Part shown: one piece after another, positions 1 through 14,198 of the stretch
Layout of the letters: every line of letters starts with the position of its first letter
How positions within the stretch are numbered: the stretch's first letter is position 1
Origin: Pteria penguin
Taxonomy: Eukaryota > Mollusca > Bivalvia > Pterioida > Pteriidae
Length of the DNA stretch: 64,000 nt
NCBI GenBank assembly: GCA_035048485.1
Contig: CM068590.1
Span: 4,147,093 to 4,211,092 of the forward strand
Direction of reading: 5' to 3'
Translations under genes and position numbers: made by a program
The notes under the pieces: model-generated
What the model was told of the DNA's origin: nothing
Seen by the model: the letters and a program-made list of their open reading frames with translations, nothing else
Databases searched by the model: none

Positions 1-260
1 ATTTCAGGGACGCTCGCCTATTTGACCGCGACGTAGAAGTTTTACTTAAAAAACCAAAAAAAAAAGAAAAAAGCCCTGACCTGTCAAAACTAGCGAGGTA
101 TTTGACCTTTATTTTCAAAATGACTTGCATTGAACTATAAATTCTAGAAGACAGTGTCATGTTTAGAGTAAAAACCTGGATCTGCTTGAACCGAATCGTA
201 AATTGTCGAGTAGGATGTTTAAATTATAGTATATTTACTTTCAGTTCATACACCCTCCCC

Positions 261-263
<3 letters not shown>
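1..263. other. Left-edge non-coding spacer
   Basis: No gene is recognisable. The first bases contain an acceptor-like 'atttcag', but no convincing reading frame follows it before an A-rich run at about 50-72. The only open frame here runs into the CT microsatellite and is an artefact of it. Confidence 0.5.

Positions 264-318
<55 letters not shown>
264..318. repeat. CT dinucleotide microsatellite
   Basis: An almost pure CT run of about 55 bp preceded by a short C-rich stretch. It creates a spurious Ser/Leu open frame on the plus strand. Confidence 0.95.
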
Positions 319-321
<3 letters not shown>

Positions 322-499
322 ATATACATTATACATGCAGAAAATTTTCAAGTGATTGATTATATTTACTGATTTATTAAGAATGACGTTACGAAAACTA
401 ACCAGTACTCTCGGACCTTTTCCATCACTACCTTGTAAACTTTATTAAATTTCTAAGCAACTTACTATTTATCGGGGTAGATTTCGTGACTTCTATCTA

Positions 500-894
<395 letters not shown>

Positions 895-898
895 TGTG

Positions 899-945
899 CC
901 CCCCCCCCCCTTTTCCCCTTCGGAAATCCTGGATCCTCCACGGAG
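899..945 (-). mobile_element. Possible MITE terminus
   Basis: After a poly-C run the sequence reads 'cggaaatcctggatcctcca'. It closely matches 54590-54615, where a similar C/T-rich run is followed by 'cggaaatcctagatccgcca'. The shared motif, next to pyrimidine runs at two separate loci, suggests the end of a dispersed non-autonomous DNA element. No partner terminal repeat was found here, so the boundary is uncertain. Confidence 0.35.
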
Positions 946-1431
946 AACCTTCGTATGTATGAGGTGACAGAATATATTAAGTATTAACAGGTTGAAACAT
1001 ATCCAATTGATACAGTTCGATGTTAATTTTGTGTTATTGGCAAAATTAAAGTGTATCAAAATTTTAAGTGACCTATAAATTTTAGGACAAAAACTGATAT
1101 TTACACTTCAAAAGTAAAACAATTTGTTTAACAAACCAACAGTTAATTATTTTTCAATCATAAACTAAACTACATCAATTATTTAAGTTCGATTTCTTCC
1201 GCATTTCCTCTGATAATAGCAATATTATGTAATACATGCGAAAAGAGAGGTTTGTAAAGCTGTTATATAACGTGTCATTCTGTACGATTAATTTACGTTC
1301 GAATGAAGTGAGTAGCTGCAATGCAGTCTGTAACGAGAGGCATATACGCACACTCAAAGCCATACTCGTTCACTTAAGTTGGACACTGTTAAAAAAAAAA
1401 GGGGGGGGGGGAATTCAATCAAAGAAAAAAG
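946..1431. other. Non-coding spacer
   Basis: AT-rich sequence with an A/G homopolymer run at about 1390-1411. No gene was recognised; open frames here are short and without family resemblance. Confidence 0.5.
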
Positions 1432-2092
1432 AGGAGTTACCGGCTCAGTTATGTGGCAGAAGTCACCGTGGAGCTATACAATACATGAATATACATAATA
1501 TAATTAATAGAACATTTAACACATTACAAAAATATTTGATTGTAGTGCAATTACGATACCGACTTAGGACGGTCATTTAATTTGACAAAAGCCAAACAAA
1601 TGAAGTGGTTAACCGGTTTACGGGCCCACCTTCCCACTCACCGTAACAGCAGAACAATCAAAAGACGTACATTTAAAAATTTATAAATAATCCTCCATGT
1701 AAAGAACAAGGGTCAACAGGTATCGCATATTGAGAGGTCATAAAAATATAAACACGTAAGGTATTGTAAAACACATAATGGTATAAGAATATATGCGACA
1801 TCAACATGATAAACCGTGCTCTGCCAGTCTGAAAGCGAGCTAAGACCCTAGATCTGTAGGAGTCCCGACTAACAGTCAGAGGGGACGAGGTTCAGGACCA
1901 TGTCTCCTCTGAAAGAGGTTTGGACAAGGCCCGTCATATAGTCCCCACCGCCCTGTTAGTCAGCGTGCAACGTTCAAGTAAAAGTCTGCATGAGGCTGTA
2001 GAGGGGCCAAATGCAAGACCTATAGTCTTTTTGATGATCTCAATATCATATTGTCTATTTAGGAGACGTTTGACTATTTTATTACATGATAA
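1432..2092 (-). pseudogene. Retroelement 3' end, antisense copy
   Basis: This segment is the reverse complement of about 58675-59325, with scattered substitutions and small indels. There the match lies downstream of a reverse-transcriptase-like reading frame. On the minus strand it holds the last coding part of that element and its 3' non-coding tail. The plus-strand open frame starting at 1920 is antisense to this and is not a gene. Homology stops near 2092, about 200 bp before the satellite starts, so this copy is strongly 5'-truncated. The 3' ends of both copies fall at the same place ('gtaactc' followed by a T-rich stretch), as expected for an element anchored at its 3' end. Confidence 0.75.
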
Positions 2093-2294
2093 CGCAACTT
2101 TACAGAGTTTTAGCGGTGAATGGCTGCTAATTTATGAAGAATGCAAAATTGATTTATTAACTTTAATTATGAATGCTTTTCAACTCAAAAGGGAGTTGGG
2201 GGTTGGCCTTAAGGTCGTAACATAAAAATATTTGGGTGGACTCTCTACAAAGATTGCAAAAGATATAAATGTGTGTTATCAATTTGTAAATAAA
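2093..2294. other. Spacer between retroelement end and satellite
   Basis: About 200 bp with no recognisable gene. A plus-strand open frame from the antisense retroelement runs through to 2225 but shows no family signature. Confidence 0.4.
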
Positions 2295-2479
2295 TGATAG
2301 GTATATATAGAGATGCCTTTTGATAGGGATCTATAGAAATGCTTATTGATAGGTATATATAAAAATGCTTATTGATAGGGATATATAGAGATGCTTATTG
2401 ATAGGGATATATAGAGATGCTTATTGATAGAGATATATAGAAATGCTTCTTGATAGGGATATATAGAGATGCTTATTGA

Positions 2480-5400
2480 TAGGGATATATAGAGATGCTT
2501 ATTGATAGAGATATATAGAAATGCTTCTTGATAGGGATATATAGAGATGCTTATTGATACGGATATATAGAGATGCTTATTGATAGGGATATATAGAGAT
2601 GTTTATTGATAGGATTATTTAGAAATGCTTATTGATAGGTATATATAGAGATGCTTATTGATAGGGATATCTAGAGATGCTTATTGATAGGGATATATAG
2701 AGATGTTTATTGATAGGATTATTTAGAAATGCTTATTGATATGGACATATAGAAACGCGTATTGATACGGATATATAGAAATGCTTATTGATACGGATAT
2801 ATAGAGATGCTTATTGATAGGGATATATAGAGATACTTATTGATAGGGAAAATATAGAGATGCTTATTGTTAGCGATATATAGAGATGCTTATTGATAGG
2901 GATATATAGAGAAGCTTATTGATAGGGATATATAGAGATGCTTATTGATAGGGATATTAGAGAGGCTTATTGATAGGGATATATAGAGATGCTTATTGAT
3001 AGGGATATATAGAGATGCTTATTGATAACGATATATAGAAATGCTTAATGATAGGGATATATAGAAATGCTTATTGATAGGGATATATAGAGATGCTTAT
3101 TGATAGCGATATATAGAGATGTTTATTGATAGGGATATATAGAGATGCTTATTGATAAGGATATATAGAAATGCTTAATGATAGGGATATATAGAAATGC
3201 TTATTGATAGGGATATATAGAGATGCTTATTGATAGGGATATATAGAAATGCTTATTGATAGGGATATAGAGAGATGCTTATTGATAGGGATATATAGAG
3301 TTGCTTATTGATAGGGATATTAGAGAGGCTTATTGATAGGGATATATAGAAATGCTTATTGATAGCGATATATAGAGATGCTTATTGATAGGGATATATA
3401 GAGATGCTTATTGATAAGGATATATAGAAATGCTTAATGATAGGGATATATAGAAATGCTTATTGATAGGGATATTAGAGATGCTTATTGATAGGGATAT
3501 ATAAAGATGCCTATTGATAGGGATATTTAGAAATGCTTATTGATAGGGATATATAGAGATGCTTATTGATAGGGATATATAGAAATGCTTATTGATACCG
3601 ATTTATAGAAATGCTTATTGATAGGGATATATAGAGATGCGTATTGATAGGGATATATAGAGATGCTTATTGATAGGGATATATGGAAATGCTTATGGAT
3701 AGGGATATATAGAAATGCTCATTGATAGGGATATATAGGGATGCGTATTGATAGGGATATATAGAGATGATTATTGATAGGGATATATAGAGATGCTTAT
3801 TGATAGGGATATATAGAGATGCTTATTAATAGGGATATATAGAGATGGTTATTGATAGGGAGATATAGAGATGTTTATTGATAGGAATATATAGAGATGC
3901 TTATTGATAGGGATATATAGTGATCATTATTGATAGGGATATATAGAGATGCGTGTTGATAGGGATATATAGAAATGCTTATTGATAGAGATATATAGAG
4001 ATGCGTATTGCTAGGGATATATAGAGATGCTTATTGATAGGGATATATAGAGATGCTTTTTGATAGGGATATATAGAGCTGCTTATTGATAGGGATATTA
4101 GAGATGCTTATTGATAGGGATATATAGAGATGCTTTTTGATAGGGATATATAGAGATGCTTATTGTTAGCGATATATAGAGATGCTTATTGATCGGGATA
4201 TATAGAGATGCTTATTGATAGGATATTAGAGATGCTTATTGATAGGGATATTAGAGATCCTTTTTGATAGGGCTATATAGAGATGGTTATTGATAGCGAT
4301 ATATAGAGATGCTTATTGATAGGGATATATAGAGATGCTTATTGATGGGGATATATAAAAATGCTTAATGATTGGGATATATAGAAATGCGTATTGATAG
4401 GGATATATAGAGATGGTTATTGATACGGAGATATAGAGATGCTTATTGATAGGGATATATAGAGAAGCTTATTGATAGGGATATATAGAAATGCTTATTG
4501 ATAGGGATATATAGAGATGCTTATTGATAGGGATATATCGAAATGCTTATTGATAGGGATATATAGAGATGCGTATTGATAGGGATATATAGAGATGCTT
4601 ATTGATAGGGATATATAGAGATGCTTATTGATACAGATATTAGAGATGTTTATTGATAGGGATATATAGAGAGGCTTTTGGATAGGGATATATAGAGATG
4701 CTTATTGTTAGCGATATATAGAGATGTTTATTGATAGGGATATATAGAGATGCTTATTGATAAGGATATATAGAAATGCTTAATGATAAGGATATATAGA
4801 AATGCTTATTGATAGGGATATATAGAGATGCTTCTTCATAAGGATATATAGAGATGCTTATTGATAGGGATAATAGAGATGCTTATTGATAGGGATATAT
4901 AGAGATGCTTTTTGATAGGGATATATAGAGATGCGTATTGATAGCCAGATTAGAGATGCTTATTGATAGGGATATATAGAGATGCTTATTGTTAGCGATA
5001 TATAGAGATGCTTATTGATAGGGATATATAGAGATGCTTATTGATAGGGATGTTAGAGATCCTTTTTGATAGGGATATATAGAGATGTTTATTGTTAGCG
5101 ATATATAGAGATGCTTATTGATAGGGATATATAGAGATGCTTATTGATAGGGATATATAGAGATGCTTATTGATAGGGATATATAGAGATGCTTATTGAT
5201 AGGGATATATAGAGATGCTTATTGATAGGGATATATAGAAATGCTTATTGATAAAGATAGTAGAGATGCTTATTGATAGGGATATATAGAAATGCTTATT
5301 GATAGGGATATATAGAGATGCTAATTGATAAGGATATATAGAAATGCTTAATGATATGGATATATAGAAATGCGTATTGATAGTGATATATAGAGATGCT

Positions 5401-6880
5401 TATTGATAGGGATATATAGAGATGCATATTGATAGGGATTTGTAAAAATTCTTATTGATAGGGATATATAGAGATGCTTTTTGATAGGGATATATAGAGA
5501 TGGTTATTGATAGGGATATTTATAGATATGGTTATTGATAGGGATATATAGTGATCCTTATTGATAGGATTATATAGAGATGCTTATTGATAGGGATATA
5601 TAGAAATGCTTATTGATAGGGATATATAGAGATGCTTATTGATGGGGATATATAGAGATGCTTATTGATAGGGATATATAGAGATGCGTATTTATAGGGA
5701 TATATAGAGATGCTTATAGATAGGGATATATAGAGATGCTTATTGATAGGGATATATAGAGATGCTTTTTGATAGGGATATATAGAGATGTTTTGTTAGC
5801 GATATATAGAGATGTTTATTGATAGGGATATATAGAGATGCTTATAGATAGGGATATATAGAGATGCGTAGTGATAGGGATATATAGAGATGCTTTTTGA
5901 TAGGGATATATAGAGATGTTTTGTTAGCGATATATAGAGATGTTTATTGATAGGGATATATAGATATGCTTATTGATAAGGATATATAGAAATGCTTAAT
6001 GATAGGGATATATAGAAATGCTTATTGATAGGGATATATAGAGATGCTTCTTCATAGGGATATATAGAGATGCTTATTGATAAGAATATATAGAGTTGCT
6101 TATTGATAGGGATATATATAGATGCTTATTGATAGGGATAGATAGAGATGCTTATTGATAAGGATATATAGAAATGTTTAATGATAGAGATATATAGAAT
6201 TGTTTATTGATAGGGATATATAGAGATGCTTATTGATAGGGATATATAGAAATGCTTATTGATAGGGATGTATAGAAATGTGTATTGATAGGGATATATA
6301 GAGATGCTTATTGATAGGGATATATAGAAATGCTTATTGATAGGGATATATAGAAAGCTTATTGATAGAGATATATAGAGAGGCTTATTGATAGGGCTAT
6401 ATAGTGATGCTTATTGATAGGGATATATAGAAATGTTCATTGATAGGGATATATAGAAAGCTTATTGATAGGGATATATAGAGATGCTTATTGATAGGGA
6501 TATATAGTGATACTTATTGATAGGGATATATAGAAATGCTTATTGATAGGGATATATAGAGATGCTTATTGTTAGCGATATATAGAGATGCTTATTGATA
6601 GGGATCTATAGAGATGCGTATTGATAGGGATATATAGAGATGCTTATTGATAGGGATATATAGAAATGCTTATTGATAGGGATATATAGAGATGCTTATT
6701 GATAGGGATATATAGAGATACTTATTGATAGGGATATATAGAGATGCGTATTGATAGAGATATCTAGAGATGCTTATTGATAGGGATATATAGAGATGCT
6801 TATTGATAGCGATATATAGAAATGCTTATTGATAGGGATACATAGAGATGCTTATTGATAGGGATATATAAAAATGCTTA
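2480..6880 (+). repeat. Satellite higher-order block 1, copy A (about 4.4 kb)
   Basis: Distinctive variant monomers reappear in the same order about 4,431 bp later. The 'atggacatatagaaacgcg' variant lies at 2741 and 7172; 'attgataccgatttatag' lies at 3591 and 8021. The offset grows to about 5,209 bp in the second half: 'atagccagattag' is at 4941 and 10150. The extra length is explained mainly by about 34 additional monomers in copy B. The copies abut, so this is a tandem duplication of a whole block. End positions are approximate. Confidence 0.85.
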
Positions 6881-6910
6881 TTGATAGGGATATATAGAGA
6901 TGCTTATTGA

Positions 6911-9900
6911 TAGGGATATATAGAGATGCTTATTGATAGAGATATATAGAAATGCTTCTTGATAGGGATATATAGAGATGCTTATTGATACGGATATATA
7001 GAGATGCTTATTGATAGGGATATATAGAGATGTTTATTGATAGGATTATTTAGAAATGCTTATTGATAGGTATATATAGAGATGCTTATTGATAGGGATA
7101 TCTAGAGATGCTTATTGATAGGGATATATAGAGATGTTTATTGATAGGATTATTTAGAAATGCTTATTGATATGGACATATAGAAACGCGTATTGATACG
7201 GATATATAGAAATGCTTATTGATACGGATATATAGAGATGCTTATTGATAGGGATATATAGAGATACTTATTGATAGGGAAATATAGAGATGCTTATTGT
7301 TAGCGATATATAGAGATGCTTATTGATAGGGATATATAGAGAAGCTTATTGATAGGGATATATAGAGATGCTTATTGATAGGGATATTAGAGAGGCTTAT
7401 TGATAGGGATATATAGAGATGCTTATTGATAGGGATATATAGAGATGCTTATTGATAACGATATATAGAAATGCTTAATGATAGGGATATATAGAAATGC
7501 TTATTGATAGGGATATATAGATATGCTTATTGATAGCGATATATAGAGATGTTTATTGATAGGGATATATAGAGATGCTTATTGATAAGGATATATAGAA
7601 ATGCTTAATGATAGGGATATATAGAAATGCTTATTGATAGGGATATATAGAGATGCTTATTGATAGGGATATATAGAAATGCTTATTGATAGGGATATAG
7701 AGAGATGCTTATTGATAGGGATATATAGAGTTGCTTATTGATAGGGATATTAGAGAGGCTTATTGATAGGGATATATAGAAATGCTTATTGATAGCGATA
7801 TATAGAGATGCTTATTGATAGGGATATATAGAGATGCTTATTGATAAGGATATATAGAAATGCTTAATGATAGGGATATATAGAAATGCTTATTGATAGG
7901 GATATTAGAGATGCTTATTGATAGGGATATATAAAGATGCCTATTGATAGGGATATTTAGAAATGCTTATTGATAGGGATATATAGAGATGCTTATTGAT
8001 AGGGATATATAGAAATGCTTATTGATACCGATTTATAGAAATGCTTATTGATAGGGATATATAGAGATGCGTATTGATAGGGATATATAGAGATGCTTAT
8101 TGATAGGGATATATAGAAATGCTTATGGATAGGGATATATAGAAATTCTCATTGATAGGGATATATAGGGATGGTTATTGATAGGGAGATATAGAGATGT
8201 TTATTGATAGGAATATATAGAGATGCTTATTGATAGGGATATATAGTGATCCTTATTGATAGGGATATATAGAGATGCGTGTTGATAGGGATATATAGAA
8301 ATGCTTATTGATAGAGATATATAGAGATGCGTATTGCTAGGGATATATAGAGATGCTTATTGATAGGGATATATAGAGATGCTTTTTGATAGGGATATAT
8401 AGAGCTGCTTATTGATAGGGATATTAGAGATGCTTATTGATAGGGATATATAGAGATGCTTTTTGATAGGGATATATAGAGATGCTTATTGTTAGCGATA
8501 TATAGAGATGCTTATTGATAGGGATATATAGAGATGCTTATTGATAGGATATTAGAGATGCTTATTGATAGGGATATATAGAGATCCTTTTTGATAGGGA
8601 TATATAGAGATGCTTATTGATAGGGATATATAGAAATGCTTATTGATAGGGATATATAGAGATGCTTATTGTTAGAGATATATAGAGATGCTTATTAATA
8701 GGGATATATAGAGATGCTTATTGTTAGAGATATATAGAGATGCTTATTAATAGGGATATATAGAGATGCTTATTGATAGGGATATATAGAGATCCTTTTT
8801 GATAGGAATATATAGAGATGCGTATTGATAGGGATATTAGACATGCTTATTGATAGCGATATATAGAGATGCTTTTTGATAGGGATATATCGAGATGCTT
8901 ATTGATAGGGATATATAGAAATGCTTATTGATAGGGATATATAGAGATGCTTATTGTTAGCGATACATAGAGATGCTTATTGATAGGGATATATAGAGAT
9001 GCTTATTGATAAGGATATATAGAAATGCTTAATGATAGGGATATATAGAAATGCGTATTGATAAGGATATATAGAGATGGTTATTGATAGGGATATATAG
9101 AGATGCTTATTGATAGGGATATATAGAAATGCTTATTGATAGGGATATATAGAGATGCGTATTGATAGGGATATATAGAGATGGTTATTGATAGGGATAT
9201 ATAGAGATGCTGATTGATAGGGATATATAGTGATCCTTATTGATAGGGATCTATAGAGATGCTTATTGATAGGGATATATAGAAATGCTTATTGATAAGG
9301 ATATATAGAGATGCTTATTGATAGGGATATATAGAAATGCTTATTGATAGGGATATATAGAGATGCTTTTTGATAGGGATATATAGAAATGCTTATTGTT
9401 AGCGATATATAGAGATGCTTATTGATAGGGATATATAGAGAAGCTTATTGATAGGGATATTAGAGATGCTTTTTGATAGGGCTATATAGAGATGGTTATT
9501 GATAGCGATATATAATGATGCTTATTGATAGGGATATATAGAGATGCTTATTGATGGGGATATATAAAAATGCTTAATGATTGGGATATATAGAAATGCG
9601 TATTGATAGGGATATATAGAGATGGTTATTGATACGGAGATATAGAGATGCTTATTGATAGGGATATATAGAGAAGCTTATTGATAGGGATATATAGAAA
9701 TGCTTATTGATAGGGATATATAGAGATGCTTATTGATAGGGATATATCGAAATGCTTATTGATAGGGATATATAGAGATGCGTATTGATAGGGATATATA
9801 GAGATGCTTATTGATAGGGATATATAGAGATGCTTATTGATACAGATATTAGAGATGCTTATTGATAGGGATATATAGAGAGGCTTTTGGATAGGGATAT

Positions 9901-12075
9901 ATAGAGATGCTTATTGTTAGCGATATATAGAGATGTTTATTGATAGGGATATATAGAGATGCTTATTGATAAGGATATATAGAAATGCTTAATGATAAGG
10001 ATATATAGAAATGCTTATTGATAGGGATATATAGAGATGCTTCTTCATAAGGATATATAGAGATGCTTATTGATAGGGATAATATAGATGCTTATTGATA
10101 GGGATATATAGAGATGCTTTTTGATAGCGATATATAGAGATGCGTATTGATAGCCAGATTAGAGATGCTTATTGATAGGGATATATAGAGATGCTTATTG
10201 TTAGCGATATATAGAGATGCTTATTGATAGGGATATATAGAGATGCTTATTGATAGGGATATTAGAGATCCTTTTTGATAGGGATATATAGAGATGCTTA
10301 TTGTTAGCGATATATAGAGATGCTTATTGATAGGGATATATAGAGATGCTTATTGATAGGGATATATAGAGATGCTTATTGATAGGGATATATAGAGATG
10401 CTTATTGATAGGGATATATAGAGATGCTTATTGATAGGGATATATAGAAATGCTTATTGATAAGGATAGTAGAGATGCTTATTGATAGGGATATATAGAA
10501 ATGCTTATTGATAGGGATATATAGAGATGCTAATTGATAAGGATATATAGAAATGCTTAATGATATGGATATATAGAAATGCGTATTGATAGTGATATAT
10601 AGAGATGCTTATTGATAGGGATATATAGAGATGCATATTGATAGGGATTTGTAAAAATTCTTATTGATAGGGATATATAGAGATGCTTTTTGATAGGGAT
10701 ATATAGAGATGGTTATTGATAGGGATATTTATAGATATGGTTATTGATAGGGATATATAGTGATCCTTATTGATAGGATTATATAGAGATGCTTATTGAT
10801 AGGGATATATAGAAATGCTTATTGATAGGGATATATAGAGATGCTTATTGATGGGGATATATAGAGATGCTTATTGATAGGGATATATAGAGATGCGTAT
10901 GTATAGGGATATATAGAGATGCTTATAGATAGGGATATATAGAGATGCTTATTGATAGGGATATATAGAGATGCTTTTTGATAGGGATATATAGAGATGT
11001 TTTGTTAGCGATATATAGAGATGTTTATTGATAGGGATATATAGAGATGCTTATAGATAGGGATATATAGAGATGCGTAGTGATAGGGATATATAGAGAT
11101 GCTTTTTGATAGGGATATATAGAGATGTTTTGTTAGCGATATATAGAGATGTTTATTGATAGTGATATATAGATATGCTTATTGATAAGGATATATAGAA
11201 ATGCTTAATGATAGGGATATATAGAAATGCTTATTGATAGGATATATAGAGATGCTTCTTCATAGGGATATATATAGATGCTTATTGATAGGGATAGATA
11301 GAGATGCTTATTGATAAGGATATATAGAAATGTTTAATGATAGAGATATATAGAATTGTTTATTGATAGGGATATATAGAGTTGCTTATTGATAGGGATA
11401 TATAGAGATGCTTATTTATAGGGATAGATAGAGATGCTTATTGATAAGGATATATAGAAATGCTTATTGATAGGGATGTATAGAAATGTGTACTGATAGG
11501 GATATATAGAGATGCTTATTGATAGGGATATATAGAAATGCTTATTGATAGGGATATATAGAAAGCTTATTGATAGAGATATATAGAGAGGCTTATTGAT
11601 AGGGCTATATAGTGATGCTTATTGATAGGGATATATAGAAATGTTCATTGATAGGGATATATAGAAAGCTTATTGATAGGGATATATAGAGATGCTTATT
11701 GATAGGGATATATAGTGATACTTATTGATAGGGATATATAGAAATGCTTATTGATAGGGATATATAGAGATGCTTATTGTTAGCGATATATAGAGATGCT
11801 TATTGATAGGGATCTATAGAGATGCGTATTGATAGGGATATATAGAGATGCTTATTGATAGGGATATATAGAAATGCTTATTGATAGGGATATATAGAGA
11901 TGCTTATTGATAGGGATATATAGAGATACTTATTAATAGGGATATATAGAGATGCGTATTGATAGGGATATCTAGAGATGCTTATTGATAGGGATATATA
12001 GAGATGCTTATTGATAGCGATATATAGAAATGCTTATTGATAGGGATACATAGAGATGCTTATTGATAGGGATAT
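6911..12075 (+). repeat. Satellite higher-order block 1, copy B (about 5.2 kb)
   Basis: Second copy of the 2480-6880 block in the same order. Relative to copy A it lacks about four monomers near 8170 and has about 34 extra monomers between roughly 8570 and 9480. Correspondence fades after about 12075. Between such indels the order of variant monomers agrees closely. Confidence 0.82.
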
Positions 12076-14198
12076 ATAGAAATGCTTATTGATACGGATA
12101 TATAGAGATGCTTATTGTTAGCGATATATAGAGATGTTTATTGATAGGGATATATAGATGCTTATTGATAAGGATATATAGAAATGCTTAATGATAGGGA
12201 TATATAGAAATGCTTATTGATAGGGATATATAGAGATGCTTCTTCATAGGGATATATAGAGATGCTTATTGATAAGGATATATAGAGTTGCTTATTGATA
12301 GGGATATATAGAGATGCTTATTTATAGTGATAGATAGAGATGCTTATTGATAAGGATATATAGAAATGCTTAATGATAGAGATATATAGAGTTGCTTATT
12401 GATAGGGATATATAGAAATGCTTATTGATAGGGATATATAGAGATGTGTATTGATAGGGATATATAGAGATGCTTATTGATCGGGATATATAGAACTGCT
12501 TATTGATAGGGATATATAGAAAGCTTATTGATAGGGATATATAAAGATGCTTATTGAGAGGGATGTGTAGTGATCCTTATTGATAGGGATATATAGAGAT
12601 GCTTATTGATAGGGATATATAGAAATGCTCATTGATAGGGATATATAGAGATGCTTATTGTTAGCGATATATAGGGATGTTTATTGATAGGGATATCTAG
12701 AGATGCTTATTGATAAGGATATATAGAAATGCTTAATGATAGGGATATATAGAAATGCTTATTGATAGGGATATATAGAGATGCTTATTGATAACGATAT
12801 ATAGAGTTGCTTATTGATTGGGATATATAGAGATGTGTATTGATAGGGATATATAGAAATGCTTAATGATAGGGATATATAGAAATGCTTATTTATAGGG
12901 ATATATAGAGATGCTTATTGATAAGGATATATAGAGTTGCTTATTGATAGGGATATATAGAGATGCTTATTTATAGGGATAGATAGAGATGCTTATTGAT
13001 AAGGATATATAGAAATGCTTAATGATAGGGATATATAGAGTTGGTTATTGATAGGGATATATAGAGATGCTTATTGATAGGGATATATAGAAATGCTTAT
13101 TGATAGGGATATATAGAGATGTGTATTGATAGGGATATATAGAGATGCTTATTGATAGGGATATATAGAAATGCTTATTGATAGGGATATATAGAAAGCT
13201 TATTGATAGGGATATATAGAGATGCTTATTGAGAGGGATGTGTAGTGATCCTTATTGATTGGGCTGTATAGAAATGCTTATTGATAGGGATATATAGAAA
13301 TGCTTATTGATAGGGATATATAGAGATGCTTATAGATAGGGATATATAGAGATGCTTATTGATAGGGATATTAGAGATGCTTATTGATAGGGATATATAG
13401 AGATGCTTTTGGATAGGGATATATAGAGATGCTTATTGTTAGCGATATGTAGAGATGCTTCTTGATAGGGATATATAGAAATGCTTATTGATAGGGATAT
13501 ATAGAGATTTTCCTTCATAGGGATATATAGAGATGCTTATTGATAAGGATATATAGTGTTGCTTATTGATAGGGATATATAGAGATGCTTATTGATAGGG
13601 ATATATAGAGATGCTTATTGATAAGGATATACAGAAATGCTTATTGATAGAGATATATAGAATTGCTTATTGATAGGGATATATAGAGATGCTTATTGCT
13701 AGGGATATATAGAAATACTTATTGATAGAGATATATAGAGGTGCTTATTGATAGGGATATATAGTGATGCTTATTGATAGGGTATATAGAAATGCTTATT
13801 GATAGGGATATATAGAAAGCTTATTGATAGGGATATATATAAATGCTTCTTGATAGGGATATATAGAGATACTTATTGATAGGGATATATAGAGATGTTT
13901 ATTGATAAGGATTTATAGAGTTCCTTATTGATAGGGATATATAGAGATGCTCATTGATAGGGATATATAGAAATGGTTATTGATAGGGATATATCGAGAT
14001 GCTTTTTGACAGGGCTATATAGAGATGGTTATTCATAGCGATATATAGAAATGCTTCTTGATATGGATATATAGAGATGCTTATTGATAGGGATATATAG
14101 AAATGCTTATTGATAGGGATATATAGAGATGCTTATTGATAGGGATATATAGAGATGCGTATTGATAGGGATATATAGAGATGCTTATTGATAGGGAT
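10755..14198 (+). repeat. Satellite 3,445-bp block, first copy
   Basis: Markers recur at a constant spacing of 3,445 bp. The out-of-family monomer containing 'gattttccttcatag' is at 13506 and 16951; 'gagagggatgtgtag' is at 12556 and 16001; 'gcttattgctaggg' is at 13691 and 17136. The break falls near 14198, because the monomer 'gggatatttatagatatgg' precedes the block at about 10722 but not at 14190. This points to one tandem duplication event. Confidence 0.85.

Noticed and set aside
159..359. Ser/Leu repeat frame
   Set aside because: Produced by the CT microsatellite.
1920..2225. Plus-strand frame beginning MDKARHIV, also present on the minus strand at 58533-58844
   Set aside because: It is antisense to the 3' coding end of a retroelement in both places; the sense strand carries the recognisable protein.
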